A stretch of DNA of 64,000 nucleotides from Pseudodesulfovibrio sp. 5S69 (GCF_037094465.1 NZ_CP146609.1:124001-188000), one strand, 5' to 3'. Positions 7,138 through 15,712 are shown, numbered from the stretch's first letter. Notes: generated by a model from the letters alone, not told the origin. A program made the numbers and translations.

Positions 7138-8346
7138 CTACACCACGTCGCGGGCGCGCATGCCGAGGAGAAAGAGGATGGCGTCGAGGCCGAGGGTGGA
7201 GATGGCCTGCCGGGCGCCCTGTTTGACTTTGGGTTTGGCGTGGAAGGCGATGCCCAGGCCGGCGAGGTTGAGCATGGGCAGGTCGTTGGCCCCGTCGCCC
7301 ACGGCGATGACCTGTTGCAGGGAGATGCCTTCCTGGTCGGCGATGGACTGGAGCAGTTCGGCCTTTTTCTGGGCGTCGACGATATCGCCCACGGCCTTGC
7401 CGGTGAGTTTGCCGTCCTGTATTTCGAGCTCGTTGGCGTAGACGTAGTCGATGCCGTAGCGTTTGCGCAGGATCTCGCCGAAGTAGGTGAACCCGCCGGA
7501 CAGGATGGCGATCTTATAGCCGACGTTCTTGAGGTTGGAGATGAGTTTCTCGGCTCCCTCGGACATGGGCAGGCGGTCGGCGACCTTTTGCAGCACGGAC
7601 TCGTCGAGGCCTTCGAGCAGGGAGAGGCGTTTGCGCAGGGACTGTTTGAAGTCGAGTTCGCCGCGCATGGCGGATTCGGTGATGGCGGCCACCTGTTCGC
7701 CCACGCCCGCCTCCTTGGCCAGCTCGTCGATGACCTCGGCCTGGATCAGGGTGGAGTCCATGTCGAAGGCCACCAGGCGGCGGTTGCGGCGGAAGATGTT
7801 GTCTTCCTGGAAGCCGATGTCGACCATCATTTGGGAGGAAATTTCCAGGAACCGGGCGCGTAGCGCGGCCACGTCGTTGGGGGTGCCGCGCACGGTGAAC
7901 TCGACGCAGCCGCGCGAGCATTCGTAGTCGTTGCAGTCGAGCGGCACGCGGCCGGACAGCCGGTAGATGGTGTCGATGTTCAGCCCGGCCTCGGACACGA
8001 CCTTGGTGATGGCCGCGATCTGCGAGGAGGAGACCGAGCGGGCCAGCAGGGTGATGATGTAGCGCGGCTTGTGCGCCTCGCCCACCCAGGAGCTGTACTT
8101 TTCCTCGTCCAGGGGATGCAGGCGCATGGTCACGCCGAGTTCGTGGGCCTTGAAGAGCAGGTCCTTGAGCACGGGCTGGGAGTTGGCGGGCAGCCGGATG
8201 AGGATGCCGAGCGTCAGGAAGTTGTGGATGACCACCTGTCCGATGTCGAGCACGTCCACGTCGTAGCCTGCCAGGACGCCGGACAATTCGGCCGTCAGCC
8301 CGGGCCGGTCGCCGCCCGTCACATGCACCAATATGATCTTTTCCAT
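7138..8346 (-). CDS. serB: Phosphoserine phosphatase with two ACT domains
   Basis: SerB removes phosphate from L-phosphoserine, the last step of serine synthesis. The 402-aa protein has two ACT-like ligand-binding domains (about 3-85 and 95-175, the first starting KIILVHVTGGDRPGLTAELSG) and a HAD phosphatase domain from about 185. Motif I is DMDSTLIQ (nucleophile and acid Asp), motif II ILSGGFTYF, and motif III with the Mg site is VGDGANDLPML. The arrangement matches the long SerB form of many delta- and actinobacteria, in which ACT domains sense serine. The extreme C-terminus (FLLGMRARDVV) is family-like. The gene stands alone. Confidence 0.93.
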   Translation of the reverse strand: MEKIILVHVTGGDRPGLTAELSGVLAGYDVDVLDIGQVVIHNFLTLGILIRLPANSQPVLKDLLFKAHELGVTMRLHPLDEEKYSSWVGEAHKPRYIITLLARSVSSSQIAAITKVVSEAGLNIDTIYRLSGRVPLDCNDYECSRGCVEFTVRGTPNDVAALRARFLEISSQMMVDIGFQEDNIFRRNRRLVAFDMDSTLIQAEVIDELAKEAGVGEQVAAITESAMRGELDFKQSLRKRLSLLEGLDESVLQKVADRLPMSEGAEKLISNLKNVGYKIAILSGGFTYFGEILRKRYGIDYVYANELEIQDGKLTGKAVGDIVDAQKKAELLQSIADQEGISLQQVIAVGDGANDLPMLNLAGLGIAFHAKPKVKQGARQAISTLGLDAILFLLGMRARDVV

Positions 8347-8454
8347 GGATAAAACCCCCGTGCGAACTTCGTGCGGACCATCTCACATATCCCCAAGACA
8401 GTAAACCTTGGGGCGCCGCAGGCACCCGTCAGCACGGCAAAACGCGCCCAGCCC

Positions 8455-8512
8455 CGCGAAGCGACACCAAAAAATTAAGGAAGGAAGAGGGGATGGGGGT
8501 CCGGGGGCACAA
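8455..8512 (-). repeat. AAACTTTTTGTG-type repeat, diverged copy
   Basis: On the minus strand it reads GGACCCCCATCCCCTCTTCC, then a T-rich core (TTAATTTTTTGGTG) and TCGCTTCGCGG. It lies downstream of the small gene at 8575, past an 8-bp GC hairpin (8521-8547). Same family as 7033 and 50347 but the core is altered. Confidence 0.55.
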
Positions 8513-8574
8513 CCGAGACCAGCCCCCGGCGCGGCGCGGCGGGGGCTGGACTCGGGGCAACCGGGGCGGGCCGG

Positions 8575-8733
8575 TTACTTCTTTTTCGGTTCGGATTTGG
8601 CCTCGCGGATGTAGGCCAGGCCGTCGGTGAGAGAGCGGACGTGACGCTGCAGGAGCAGTTCGGCCTCTCGCTTGTCCTCGGCGGTAAAGGCGACGTATTC
8701 CGCGCCCTTGTCTTCGATAACCACTTCAAACAT
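8575..8733 (-). CDS. Small conserved-looking protein, 52 aa
   Basis: A short gene starting MFEVVIEDKGAEYVAFTAED and ending in KSEPKKK. It has an excellent ribosome-binding site (GGAGG, six bases before the ATG) and begins 12 nt after the bactofilin stop, so the two form an operon. The protein is predicted to be soluble, acidic in its first half, with a probable amphipathic helix (REAELLLQRHVRSL). I do not recognise a family. Co-transcription suggests it assists or regulates the bactofilin, but this is inference. Confidence 0.7.
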   Translation of the reverse strand: MFEVVIEDKGAEYVAFTAEDKREAELLLQRHVRSLTDGLAYIREAKSEPKKK

Positions 8734-8745
8734 TGTTAACCTCCG

Positions 8746-9216
8746 TTAGGCTCCGCTGTCGTCGGAGCCGGTCTTGGCGACCTCAAGTTCCCTGGCGACC
8801 GGCTTGGCATTGCCGCCGCCGAAATTCGCGGACACGACCTTGGGCTTGGCCTCGACGGCCGCCGCCTTGGTCATGCTGACGGTTCCTTCGACCACGGCGC
8901 CTTTTTCCACCACAAGCACCGGCGTGTCAAGACTGCCCTTGAGCACGCTGGTCTTTTCGAACACGGCCTTTTCCTTGACGTGGACGTCGCCGAGGATTTC
9001 TCCGCAGGAGTTGAGCTGGCCCACGCGCACGGTCCCCTCGATGGAGGCTTTGCGTCCGAGGATGAGCACGCCATCGGTGGAAATTTCGCCCTCGAACCGG
9101 CCGTCGATACGGACCGTGCCGACGAAGTCGAGTTTGCCCTTATATTCGGTGCCAACGCCCAGGAAGGCGTTCAATTCGGATTTCTCTTTGGTGTTTTTGC
9201 CGGAGAAAAGGCCCAT
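8746..9216 (-). CDS. Bactofilin-type polymer-forming cytoskeletal protein
   Basis: A 156-aa protein whose middle (about 20-110) is a right-handed beta-helix bactofilin domain: regular hydrophobic turns such as FVGTVRIDGRFEGEIST, LILGRKASIEGTVRVG and GEILGDVHVKEKAVF. Bactofilins polymerise without nucleotide into filaments that scaffold cell-wall enzymes, stalks or polar complexes. The N-terminus (GLFSGKNTKEK) is a short membrane- or partner-binding tail, and the C-terminus (about 115-156) is low-complexity and Ala/Lys-rich. AGCGAGGAAG lies upstream of the ATG. It is followed by the 52-aa gene. Confidence 0.9.
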   Translation of the reverse strand: MGLFSGKNTKEKSELNAFLGVGTEYKGKLDFVGTVRIDGRFEGEISTDGVLILGRKASIEGTVRVGQLNSCGEILGDVHVKEKAVFEKTSVLKGSLDTPVLVVEKGAVVEGTVSMTKAAAVEAKPKVVSANFGGGNAKPVARELEVAKTGSDDSGA

Positions 9217-9493
9217 ATCGTCTTCCTCGCTCGTTTCCCGGTCGGCCGAAGCCGCCCCGTGTTGCGCTCAATACAGCAGAGCAGGTTTTCCCTATATACC
9301 CCGCTGGCACCGAATGCCACTTTTTTTTCCACAGGGCAACGGCCCGGTCCGATAATAAAAGGAGAGCCCATGAAGGGGCCGCCCGCTACGGGTATCAGGC
9401 AATGCAAACGGCCGAGCATAATGATATGGATTGGGGAAATGACATCCGTTTCCGGAAGCAACCCGCAACGCCTCGCACGGCAAAGGACAGAAC

Positions 9494-9946
9494 ATGGGCT
9501 GGATAGCTTTTGCCGTTCTCCTGATCATTGTCATCTATCTGTTCGGAAGGAAAAAGGAAAACAGTCCAGCCGGAGTCCCGGTGGAGCCGCGCGAAGCCGG
9601 TTTGGAGGATGAGTACGATCCGTTCGACGGCTGGCGGCGTTCTCTCACCACGCCCTGGAGGGGCCAGGCGTCCATCGAATTTTCCTACGATTCCAACTCA
9701 TCCGGCTGGTCGCACAGAAAGGTCGAGCTTGACGAGATAGCGGAGGGCCCGGAGGGCCGGGTCTATCTGCACGGCTTCTGCTCGCTGCGCAACGAGAACC
9801 GGTTCTTCAGGCTGGACCGGATCGTGGGGCCCATAGCGTGCGACGGCGCGGAGCTCTCCGGAGAGGAACTCTTCCAGGCCCTGGCGGGAACGGCGTTGCA
9901 GGCTACTCCAGGACCTTGCCCATGCTCAGGCGGGGCTCGGCGGTGA
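9494..9946 (+). CDS. Membrane-anchored WYL-like domain protein
   Basis: A 150-aa protein with one N-terminal transmembrane segment (WIAFAVLLIIVIYLFG) and a soluble domain (about 50-120) whose pattern SIEFSYDS ... RKVELDEI ... VYLHGFCSLRNENRFFRLDRI resembles a WYL domain, a ligand-sensing fold usually found in transcription factors. No helix-turn-helix is present. The last 14 codons overlap the end of the convergent acetyltransferase gene by 44 bp and look unrelated to the domain, so the natural end may once have been earlier. The 277 bp before it (9217-9493) hold no gene I can support. Family match is by eye and moderate. Confidence 0.6.
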   Translation: MGWIAFAVLLIIVIYLFGRKKENSPAGVPVEPREAGLEDEYDPFDGWRRSLTTPWRGQASIEFSYDSNSSGWSHRKVELDEIAEGPEGRVYLHGFCSLRNENRFFRLDRIVGPIACDGAELSGEELFQALAGTALQATPGPCPCSGGARR

Positions 9947-10322
9947 AGCCGTGGGCCTCGTAGAAGCGGCGGACCGCCTCGTTGGATTCGTGGATCTGGA
10001 GGTTGACCTTGACGCAGCCGCGCGCCTTGAGGGCGGCCAGCGCGTGGTTGAGGAGGCGGGAGCCCAGGCCGTGCCCGCGCCGGTCCCGGGCCACGGCCAG
10101 GGAGTAGATCCAGCCCCGGTGGCCGTCGTACCCGGCCATGATGGTCCCGAGCACGTCCCCGCCGTCCTCGGCCACCCAAAAAAAATCGTCCACCGCGATC
10201 TTGCGGTCGATGGCGCAGGCGGGATCGTTGTAGGCGGCCGGATAGCCGAAGACCTCGCGCCACAGGGCCGAGACCCGGCCCCGGTGGCGGGCGTCGTCAT
10301 AGGTAACGATGGAGGCGGACAT
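9903..10322 (-). CDS. GNAT family N-acetyltransferase
   Basis: A 139-aa single-domain GNAT. The acetyl-CoA pyrophosphate-binding motif A is VARDRRGHGLGSRLL (R/Q-x-x-G-x-G/A), followed by the motif B segment VNLQIHESNEAVRRFYEAHGF, typical of RimI/YhhY-like members. It would transfer acetyl from CoA to an amine of unknown identity. The ATG at 10320-10322 gives a compact domain; the frame continues open upstream without GNAT features. Its 3' end overlaps the convergent WYL-like gene. Confidence 0.85.
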   Translation of the reverse strand: MSASIVTYDDARHRGRVSALWREVFGYPAAYNDPACAIDRKIAVDDFFWVAEDGGDVLGTIMAGYDGHRGWIYSLAVARDRRGHGLGSRLLNHALAALKARGCVKVNLQIHESNEAVRRFYEAHGFTAEPRLSMGKVLE

Positions 10323-10412
10323 GCGGGTTGTGTAGCCGTGTCGGGTCCGGAAGTCCAGGCGCGCCCGCCGCTTCTTCTTGACGCCGGTACCCGGCTCACC
10401 TAGATAGATTTC

Positions 10413-11084
10413 ATGAAACGCAGCGAGATCAACGCCCTCATTCAAGACGCCAAGGAATTCTTCGCCTCCTTCAAGTTCGCCCTGCCGCCGTGGGCCTTCT
10501 GGTCCCCCGAGCGATGGAAGGGCAAGGGCGACTCCGAGGTGGTCCGCAACCAGCTCGGCTGGGATCTGACCGACTACGGGGCCGGGGACTTCGGGAAGCG
10601 CGGGCTGATCCTGTTCACCATCCGCAACGGCAATCTGGCCACCCATCATCCCAAGAACTATGCGGAAAAGATCATGATCGTCCGCGAGAACCAGATCTGC
10701 CCCATGCATTTCCACTGGTCCAAGACCGAGGACATCATCAACCGGGGCGGCGGCAACCTGGTCATCGAGCTGTACGGCTCCACGCCCGGCGAGGAGTTGG
10801 CCAAGGAGCCCCTGGCCGTGTCCGTGGACGGGTTCACGCGCATCGTCCAGCCCGGCGGCGCGGTGGTGCTCACGCCCGGCGAATCCATCTTCCTGGAACA
10901 GGGCATGTACCACCGCTTCTACGGCGAGCCCGGCAAGGGCAAGGTCCTGGTGGGCGAGGTCTCGTCCGTGAACGACGACAACACCGACAACCGGTTCCAC
11001 GAGCCCCAGGCCCGGTTCCCCGAAATCGACGAGGACGAATCCCCGCTGCACCTGCTGTGCACGGACTACCCGGACTACGTATAG
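10413..11084 (+). CDS. D-lyxose ketol-isomerase (cupin)
   Basis: A 223-aa cupin that matches the D-lyxose isomerase family, which interconverts D-lyxose and D-xylulose (and D-mannose and D-fructose). The metal-binding motif is MHFHWSKTEDI near residue 97, with further ligands expected in the GMYHRFYGEP region near 168. PPWAFWSPE and GWDLTDYG are family-typical. The gene is monocistronic with a terminator 27 nt after the stop. No sugar-uptake genes adjoin, though a PfkB-type kinase lies at 51254. Confidence 0.85.
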   Translation: MKRSEINALIQDAKEFFASFKFALPPWAFWSPERWKGKGDSEVVRNQLGWDLTDYGAGDFGKRGLILFTIRNGNLATHHPKNYAEKIMIVRENQICPMHFHWSKTEDIINRGGGNLVIELYGSTPGEELAKEPLAVSVDGFTRIVQPGGAVVLTPGESIFLEQGMYHRFYGEPGKGKVLVGEVSSVNDDNTDNRFHEPQARFPEIDEDESPLHLLCTDYPDYV

Positions 11085-11111
11085 ATTTTCTCTTTTCCCG
11101 CGACAGGAAAG

Positions 11112-11136
11112 ACCGCCCCTCCGGGCGGTTTTTTTC
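11112..11136 (+). terminator. Rho-independent terminator
   Basis: A 7-bp stem ACCGCCC / GGGCGGT with a CTCC loop and a T7 run, 27 nt after the isomerase stop. Confidence 0.9.
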
Positions 11137-11198
11137 GTCCGCCGCCCCTCTCGAAGGCCGTCCCGCGACGGCGCGGTTCCGAACGCCTCCGGACGACG

Positions 11199-11268
11199 GT
11201 CACGCGATCACCATGTTTGCGTGACTGTTGACGTTTTTCGTTGCGAAAAAAAAACGGACGGCTATAGT
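11199..11268 (+). promoter_or_regulatory. Candidate operator and promoter of the type II ABC operon
   Basis: A GTCACGC/GCGTGAC inverted repeat (11199-11225, 13-nt gap) precedes a possible promoter: TTGCGA (11241-11246), 16 bp, TATAGT (11263-11268). The leader to the first ATG is about 90 nt. The inverted repeat could bind a metal- or oxyanion-responsive regulator; the identity is unknown. Confidence 0.4.
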
Positions 11269-11362
11269 CCATTTTTGGTCCCTGACGGTCAGGCGCGGAC
11301 GTTCGCCCCCCCGCGAGCGCGAGGCCATCCGAACAACACCCAGCCGAGAGAGGTATGTATAG

Positions 11363-12406
11363 ATGAAAAAGTTCCTGCGATTGACGCTGCTTGCCAGCTT
11401 GCTTCTGTTGTTGCCGTGCGCTTCGGCCTTTGCCCAGCGCACCGTCACCGACCAGTTGGGCCGGACCGTGGCCATCCCGGACACGGTCAAACGGGTGGTC
11501 GTCCTCCAGCACCAGTCCCTGGACATCATGATCCAGCTCGGCGCCCAGGACAAGGTCGTGGGCCTGATGGACAAGTGGGAAAAATACCTGCCCGGCGCGG
11601 CCAAGACCATGGCCGACATCCAATCTCTGCCCACCCCCGGCGGGCTCGACACCGTGAACATGGAGGCCCTGCTGGCCCTGAACCCGGACCTGGTCATCGT
11701 CACCCACTACGCGCCCAAGGAGATGATCCGGCAGATCAGCGACGCGAAGATTCCGGTGGTGGCCGTATCCCTGTTCGACGCGGCCAGCGACGAGGCGGCC
11801 AAGCTGAACCCCGATCTGGCCGACGCCCAGGCCGCCTACAACAAGGGGCTCAAGGACGCCGTGCTGCTCCTGGGCGAGATCTGCAACAAGCAGGCACGCG
11901 CCGAGCGGCTCATGCAGGTCGTCGAGGCCAACCAGAAGGTGCTCAAGTCGCACCTGGGCGACATCCCCGAGGACCGGCGGATCAAGTGCTACATGGCCCG
12001 CAACAACCTGCACACCTACGGCGCGGGCAAGTACACCAGCGTCATCATGGAGCGCGCGGGCGGCGTCAACGTGGTCGCCAAGGAGGTCACCGGCTTCAAG
12101 GAAGTGACCATGGAGGACGTCCTGCGCTGGAACCCGGAGGTCGTTTTTGTCCAGTGGCGGCACCGCTCCGCCGCCGACGGGCTACGCAACGACCCGGCCT
12201 GGCAGCAGGTCTCGGCCATCAAGAACGGACGGCTGTACGTCACCCCCGAGTACGTCAAGCCGTGGGGGCACGCCCTGCCCGAGTCCATGGCCCTGGGGGA
12301 GCTATGGATGGCCAAGACCCTGTACCCCGAGAAGTTCAAGGACGTCGACCTGGATGCCATGGTTGAGTCTTATTACCAGGAATTCTACGGCGTTGCCTTC
12401 AAATAG
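11363..12406 (+). CDS. Periplasmic binding protein of a type II (BtuF/MolA-like) ABC transporter
   Basis: A 347-aa protein with a cleavable signal peptide (hydrophobic 8-22, ending ASAFAQ) and the two-lobe helical-backbone fold of BtuF/FhuD/MolA proteins: RTVTDQLGRTVAIP at the start of the mature part, ALLALNPDLVIVTHY in lobe 1, and VFVQWRHRSA in lobe 2. Members bind cobalamin, haem, siderophores or, in Haemophilus MolA, molybdate. It is the first of four overlapping genes with a FecCD permease, an ATPase and a ModA-like protein. The ModA-like partner makes an oxyanion such as molybdate or tungstate the preferred guess; iron or cobalamin cannot be excluded. Confidence 0.85.
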   Translation: MKKFLRLTLLASLLLLLPCASAFAQRTVTDQLGRTVAIPDTVKRVVVLQHQSLDIMIQLGAQDKVVGLMDKWEKYLPGAAKTMADIQSLPTPGGLDTVNMEALLALNPDLVIVTHYAPKEMIRQISDAKIPVVAVSLFDAASDEAAKLNPDLADAQAAYNKGLKDAVLLLGEICNKQARAERLMQVVEANQKVLKSHLGDIPEDRRIKCYMARNNLHTYGAGKYTSVIMERAGGVNVVAKEVTGFKEVTMEDVLRWNPEVVFVQWRHRSAADGLRNDPAWQQVSAIKNGRLYVTPEYVKPWGHALPESMALGELWMAKTLYPEKFKDVDLDAMVESYYQEFYGVAFK

Positions 12407-13430
12407 ACCCTACCCCCCGCGGCCACGCCCGACCCTCGGCAGTCTTGCTCCGTGGGCGGGCGTGGCCGCCGTATTCTGCATCGGGCTCGCCTGGGGCCGG
12501 TATCCCGTGGGCCTGGGCGAGGTCCTGCGCATCCTGGGCCACGCGGTCGGGCTGCCGGTCCACCGCGACTGGCCGGGCGTGCTGGAAACCGTGATCATGC
12601 AGGTGCGCCTGCCGCGCGTGCTGGCGGCCATGCTCATCGGCGGCGGCCTGTCCGTGGCGGGCGCAGCCTTCCAGGGGCTGTTCCGCAACCCGCTGGTCTC
12701 GCCCTACATCCTCGGCGTGGCCTCCGGAGCCGGTTTCGGCGCGGCGCTCGGCATCCTGCTCTGGAACTCACCCTGGATAATCCAGGGCTCGGCCTTTTTC
12801 TTCGGCATGCTGGCCGTGACCGCGGCCTGGGGCATGAGCCGGTTGTACCGCTCGTCCGGGCCCATGATCATCATCCTGGCCGGCGTGGTCGTCGGCGCGT
12901 TCTTCCAGTCCCTGCTCTCCCTGGTCAAATACACGGCCGACCCGGACGACAAGCTGCCGGTCATCGTCTACTGGCTGATGGGCTCCCTGTCCTCCATGAC
13001 CATGGACCGGTTGCTGACCGTGCTCCTGCCCATGGGCGTGTGCGTACTCGGCCTGCTCCTGGTCCGCTGGCAGCTCAACGTCCTGTCCTTGGGCGACGAG
13101 GAGGCCAGGACCCTGGGCGTGGAGGCGGGCCGCCTGCGCCTGGGCGTGATCGTGGCCGTGACCGTGGTCACGGCCAGCGCGGTCTCGGTCAGTGGCATCA
13201 TCGGCTGGGTCGGGCTGGTCGTCCCGCACCTGGCGCGCATGCTGGTCGGCCCGGACTACCGCAGACTCGTCCCGGCCAGCCTGGCGCTCGGGGCCTGCTA
13301 CCTGGTGCTCATCGACGGGCTGGCCCGCAACCTGACGGCCACGGAGATTCCCCTGGGCATCCTGACCGCGTCCGTGGGCGCGCCGTTTTTCGCCGTGCTG
13401 CTCGGCAGGGGGAGGACGGGATGGGCATGA
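12354..13430 (+). CDS. FecCD/BtuC-type ABC permease
   Basis: An inner-membrane permease with about ten helices and the classical motifs LPRVLAAMLIGGGLSVAGAAFQG, NPLVSPYILGVASGAGFG and, near the end, GIIGWVGLVVPHLARMLVG, which contacts the ATPase. It completes the type II importer with the genes before and after. The start is uncertain: the ATG at 12354 overlaps the binding-protein gene by 53 bp and has AAGGA 11 bases upstream; a TTG at 12393 would avoid most of the overlap. It ends within the start of the ATPase gene (overlap 10 bp), indicating translational coupling. Confidence 0.88.
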   Translation: MPWLSLITRNSTALPSNRPYPPRPRPTLGSLAPWAGVAAVFCIGLAWGRYPVGLGEVLRILGHAVGLPVHRDWPGVLETVIMQVRLPRVLAAMLIGGGLSVAGAAFQGLFRNPLVSPYILGVASGAGFGAALGILLWNSPWIIQGSAFFFGMLAVTAAWGMSRLYRSSGPMIIILAGVVVGAFFQSLLSLVKYTADPDDKLPVIVYWLMGSLSSMTMDRLLTVLLPMGVCVLGLLLVRWQLNVLSLGDEEARTLGVEAGRLRLGVIVAVTVVTASAVSVSGIIGWVGLVVPHLARMLVGPDYRRLVPASLALGACYLVLIDGLARNLTATEIPLGILTASVGAPFFAVLLGRGRTGWA

Positions 13431-14206
13431 CCTTGCGCGCCGAAGGGTTGAGTTTCGCCTATCCGGGCCGCGACGCGGTCTGGTCCGGGGTGACCCTGGC
13501 CGCCAGGCCGGGCCGGGTGCTGTCCATCCTCGGGCCCAACGGCACGGGCAAGTCCACCCTGCTGCACTGCCTGGCCGGGCTGATCCCGCCCCGGACCGGG
13601 CGGGTCTTCGCGGGCGACCGCGACCTGGCCTCCCTGGGCCGCCGCATGACCGCGCAGGCCATCGCCATGGTCCCGCAGTCCCACACCCCGGTCTTCGCCT
13701 ACCGCGCCCTGGACGTGGTGGTCATGGGGCGGACCCCGCACCTGGGGGCCTTCGCCTCGCCGTCCAGGACGGACTTCGACGCGGCCCGTGCGGCCATGGA
13801 AACCATGGGCATCGGTCACCTGGAAAACGTGTCGTACAGCGAGACCAGCGGCGGCGAACGGCAGCTCATCCTCTTTGCCCGGTCCCTGGCCCAGGGCGCG
13901 GACATCCTGCTCCTGGACGAGCCCACCTCCCACCTGGACTTCGGCAACCAGGCGCGCACCCTGGCCCTGATCCGCTCCCTGGCCGACCGGGGGCTGACCG
14001 TGATCATGACCACCCATTTCCCGGACCACGCCTTCGAGATATCGGACCAGACCGCCCTGCTCGCGCGCGGACGGCTCCAGGCCGTGGGCGCAACCGGCGA
14101 GGTCCTGTCCCCCGAGTCCCTGTCCTCGCTCTACGGCCTGGACGTGGACATCCACCGGCTCGAAAACGGCAAGACCGTGTGCACGGTCCGCCGGGAGGAA
14201 GCGTGA
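13421..14206 (+). CDS. ABC transporter ATP-binding protein (FecE/BtuD/MolC type)
   Basis: A 261-aa ATPase with Walker A GPNGTGKST (about 37), Q-loop VPQSHTPVF, signature TSGGERQL (unusual first residues but intact GGE), Walker B ILLLDEPTSHLD and the switch His in MTTHFPDH. It drives the permease encoded just upstream. GGAGG lies 5 bases before the ATG at 13421; a second in-frame ATG at 13427 is possible. The stop TGA overlaps the GTG start of the next gene. Confidence 0.92.
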   Translation: MGMTLRAEGLSFAYPGRDAVWSGVTLAARPGRVLSILGPNGTGKSTLLHCLAGLIPPRTGRVFAGDRDLASLGRRMTAQAIAMVPQSHTPVFAYRALDVVVMGRTPHLGAFASPSRTDFDAARAAMETMGIGHLENVSYSETSGGERQLILFARSLAQGADILLLDEPTSHLDFGNQARTLALIRSLADRGLTVIMTTHFPDHAFEISDQTALLARGRLQAVGATGEVLSPESLSSLYGLDVDIHRLENGKTVCTVRREEA

Positions 14207-14925
14207 CCCTGCCCGTGCTCGCCGCCGGAAGCCTGCGCAAGGCACTGCCCGCCATGGCCGAGGCCGCGGGGCTGCGCCTGGACGTGCGCTTCGGCCCGGC
14301 CGGGCTGCTGCGCGGACGCATTGAGGACGGGTTGCGCCCCGACCTGTTCCTGTCCGCGAGCATGGCCCACGTCCGGGCCGTGGCCCGGCTTGCCGACTAT
14401 GGCGAGGCCGTGCCCCTGCTCGAGAACCGGCTCTGCCTGTTCGGACGGGAGGAAATCCTGTCCGAAGGCGATGCCCTGCGGGCCATGCTGGACCCGGACA
14501 GCCGCCTGGGCACCTCCACCCCCGGCGCGGACCCCGGCGGGGACTACGCGCTCGCGGTCTTTGACCGGGCCGAGACCATCCGGCCCGGCAGCCGGGCCAT
14601 GCTCCGCGACCGCGCCCGCGCCCTGGTGGGCGGCGACCTGCCAGGCAAGGCGGCGGCCACCGGCTCGCCCGTGGCCGATCTCTTTCAGGCGGGCAAGGTG
14701 GACCTCTTCCTCGGCTACCGGACCACGGCCCTGGACGTGATCAGACGCTGCCCCGGCCTGGCTCTCCTGGACCTGCCCCCCGAGCTGGCCGTGCGCCCCG
14801 TCTACGGCGCCGTGGCCCGCGACACCGACGAGGCCCGCGCCGCCCTGGACGTGCTGCGCTCGGCCGAGGCCATGGAGGCCGCCGGGCGCTGCGGTTTCCA
14901 CCCGCCGCGCAAGTCGGACCGGTAA
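14203..14925 (+). CDS. ModA-like oxyanion-binding protein without signal peptide
   Basis: A 240-aa protein with the ModA/WtpA-like pattern: LPVLAAGSLRKALPAM near the N-terminus (usual molybdate-binding ASL segment), FGPAGLLRGRIEDG, DLFLSASMAHV, and GYRTTALDVIRRCP near the end. Such proteins bind molybdate or tungstate in the periplasm, but the GTG at 14203, chosen because GGGAGG precedes it and it overlaps the ATPase stop, gives a protein that starts directly with the first strand and has no signal peptide. An upstream ATG at 14179 adds no hydrophobic stretch. A cytoplasmic oxyanion sensor or carrier is possible. Function is inference. Confidence 0.7.
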   Translation: MTLPVLAAGSLRKALPAMAEAAGLRLDVRFGPAGLLRGRIEDGLRPDLFLSASMAHVRAVARLADYGEAVPLLENRLCLFGREEILSEGDALRAMLDPDSRLGTSTPGADPGGDYALAVFDRAETIRPGSRAMLRDRARALVGGDLPGKAAATGSPVADLFQAGKVDLFLGYRTTALDVIRRCPGLALLDLPPELAVRPVYGAVARDTDEARAALDVLRSAEAMEAAGRCGFHPPRKSDR

Positions 14926-14986
14926 CCAACGGCTCGGGCGACCCGGCCCAAGCTTCCCATGCCCCCCGATTCCGCGTCACCCGACC

Positions 14987-15014
14987 AAAAAGGCCGCCCC
15001 GAGGGACGGCCTTT
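14987..15014. terminator. Bidirectional terminator between convergent operons
   Basis: Stem AAAAGGCCG ... CGGCCTTTT with a C/A mismatch and a 3-nt loop. It lies between the ModA-like gene (plus) and the ABC ATPase gene (minus). Confidence 0.8.
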
Positions 15015-15035
15015 TCTTTCGCGCGGGGTGTCGGC

Positions 15036-15704
15036 TCACTGTTTCAGGACCATGCCGTCGGCCATCCGCACGGCGCGGTCCGCCCGCGCGGCGTATTCCT
15101 CGTCATGGGTTACCATGACGATGGCCAGCCCTTCGTGCTTCAGTTCCCCCAGCAACCCCATGATGGCATCCCCGGTCTCCTTGTCCAGGTTGCCGGTGGG
15201 CTCGTCCGCGAACAGGATGGCGGACTCCTTGACCAGGGCCCGGGCAATGGCCACGCGCTGCTGCTCGCCGCCGGACAGATGACCGGGCAGCTTGCCGCCC
15301 TTGCCGGACAGTCCCACTCTATCAAGACAGGCGTCGGCCCGCCTGCGCACCGCGGCGGTCACCGGGCCAAGTCCCTGCATATAGGGCAGCAGGACGTTCT
15401 CACGGGCCGTCAGATACGGGAGCAGGTGGTGGAACTGGAAGATGACCGCGAAATCCCTGCGCCGTAGCTCGTTGAGGCGCGCGCGGGACGCGTGGGTGAT
15501 GTCCTCGCCCCGGTAGAGCAGTTCCCCGGAGTCCGGGGCCAGCAGGGTGGACAGGATGTTCAGGAAGGTGGTCTTGCCCGAGCCGGACCGGCCGACGATG
15601 GACACGAACCGTCCGGGTTCGACCAAAAGGTCCGCGCCGTTGAGCACGGCGGCCTCGCCGCCCTCGCCGTTGAAGGTCTTGGTGATGTTTTTCGCTTCGA
15701 ACAT
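15036..15704 (-). CDS. MacB/LolD-type ABC ATPase
   Basis: A 222-aa ATPase with Walker [11 protein letters not shown], the family motif [19 protein letters not shown], signature [15 protein letters not shown] and Walker [13 protein letters not shown]. This subclass pairs with FtsX-like permeases in LolCDE, MacB and Fet-type systems. The ATG at 15702-15704 has AGGAG upstream and begins 8 nt after the permease stop. It is the last gene of a three-gene operon with a DUF2318 protein and a permease. Confidence 0.93.
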   Translation of the reverse strand: MFEAKNITKTFNGEGGEAAVLNGADLLVEPGRFVSIVGRSGSGKTTFLNILSTLLAPDSGELLYRGEDITHASRARLNELRRRDFAVIFQFHHLLPYLTARENVLLPYMQGLGPVTAAVRRRADACLDRVGLSGKGGKLPGHLSGGEQQRVAIARALVKESAILFADEPTGNLDKETGDAIMGLLGELKHEGLAIVMVTHDEEYAARADRAVRMADGMVLKQ

Positions 15705-15712
15705 GAGCGCTC

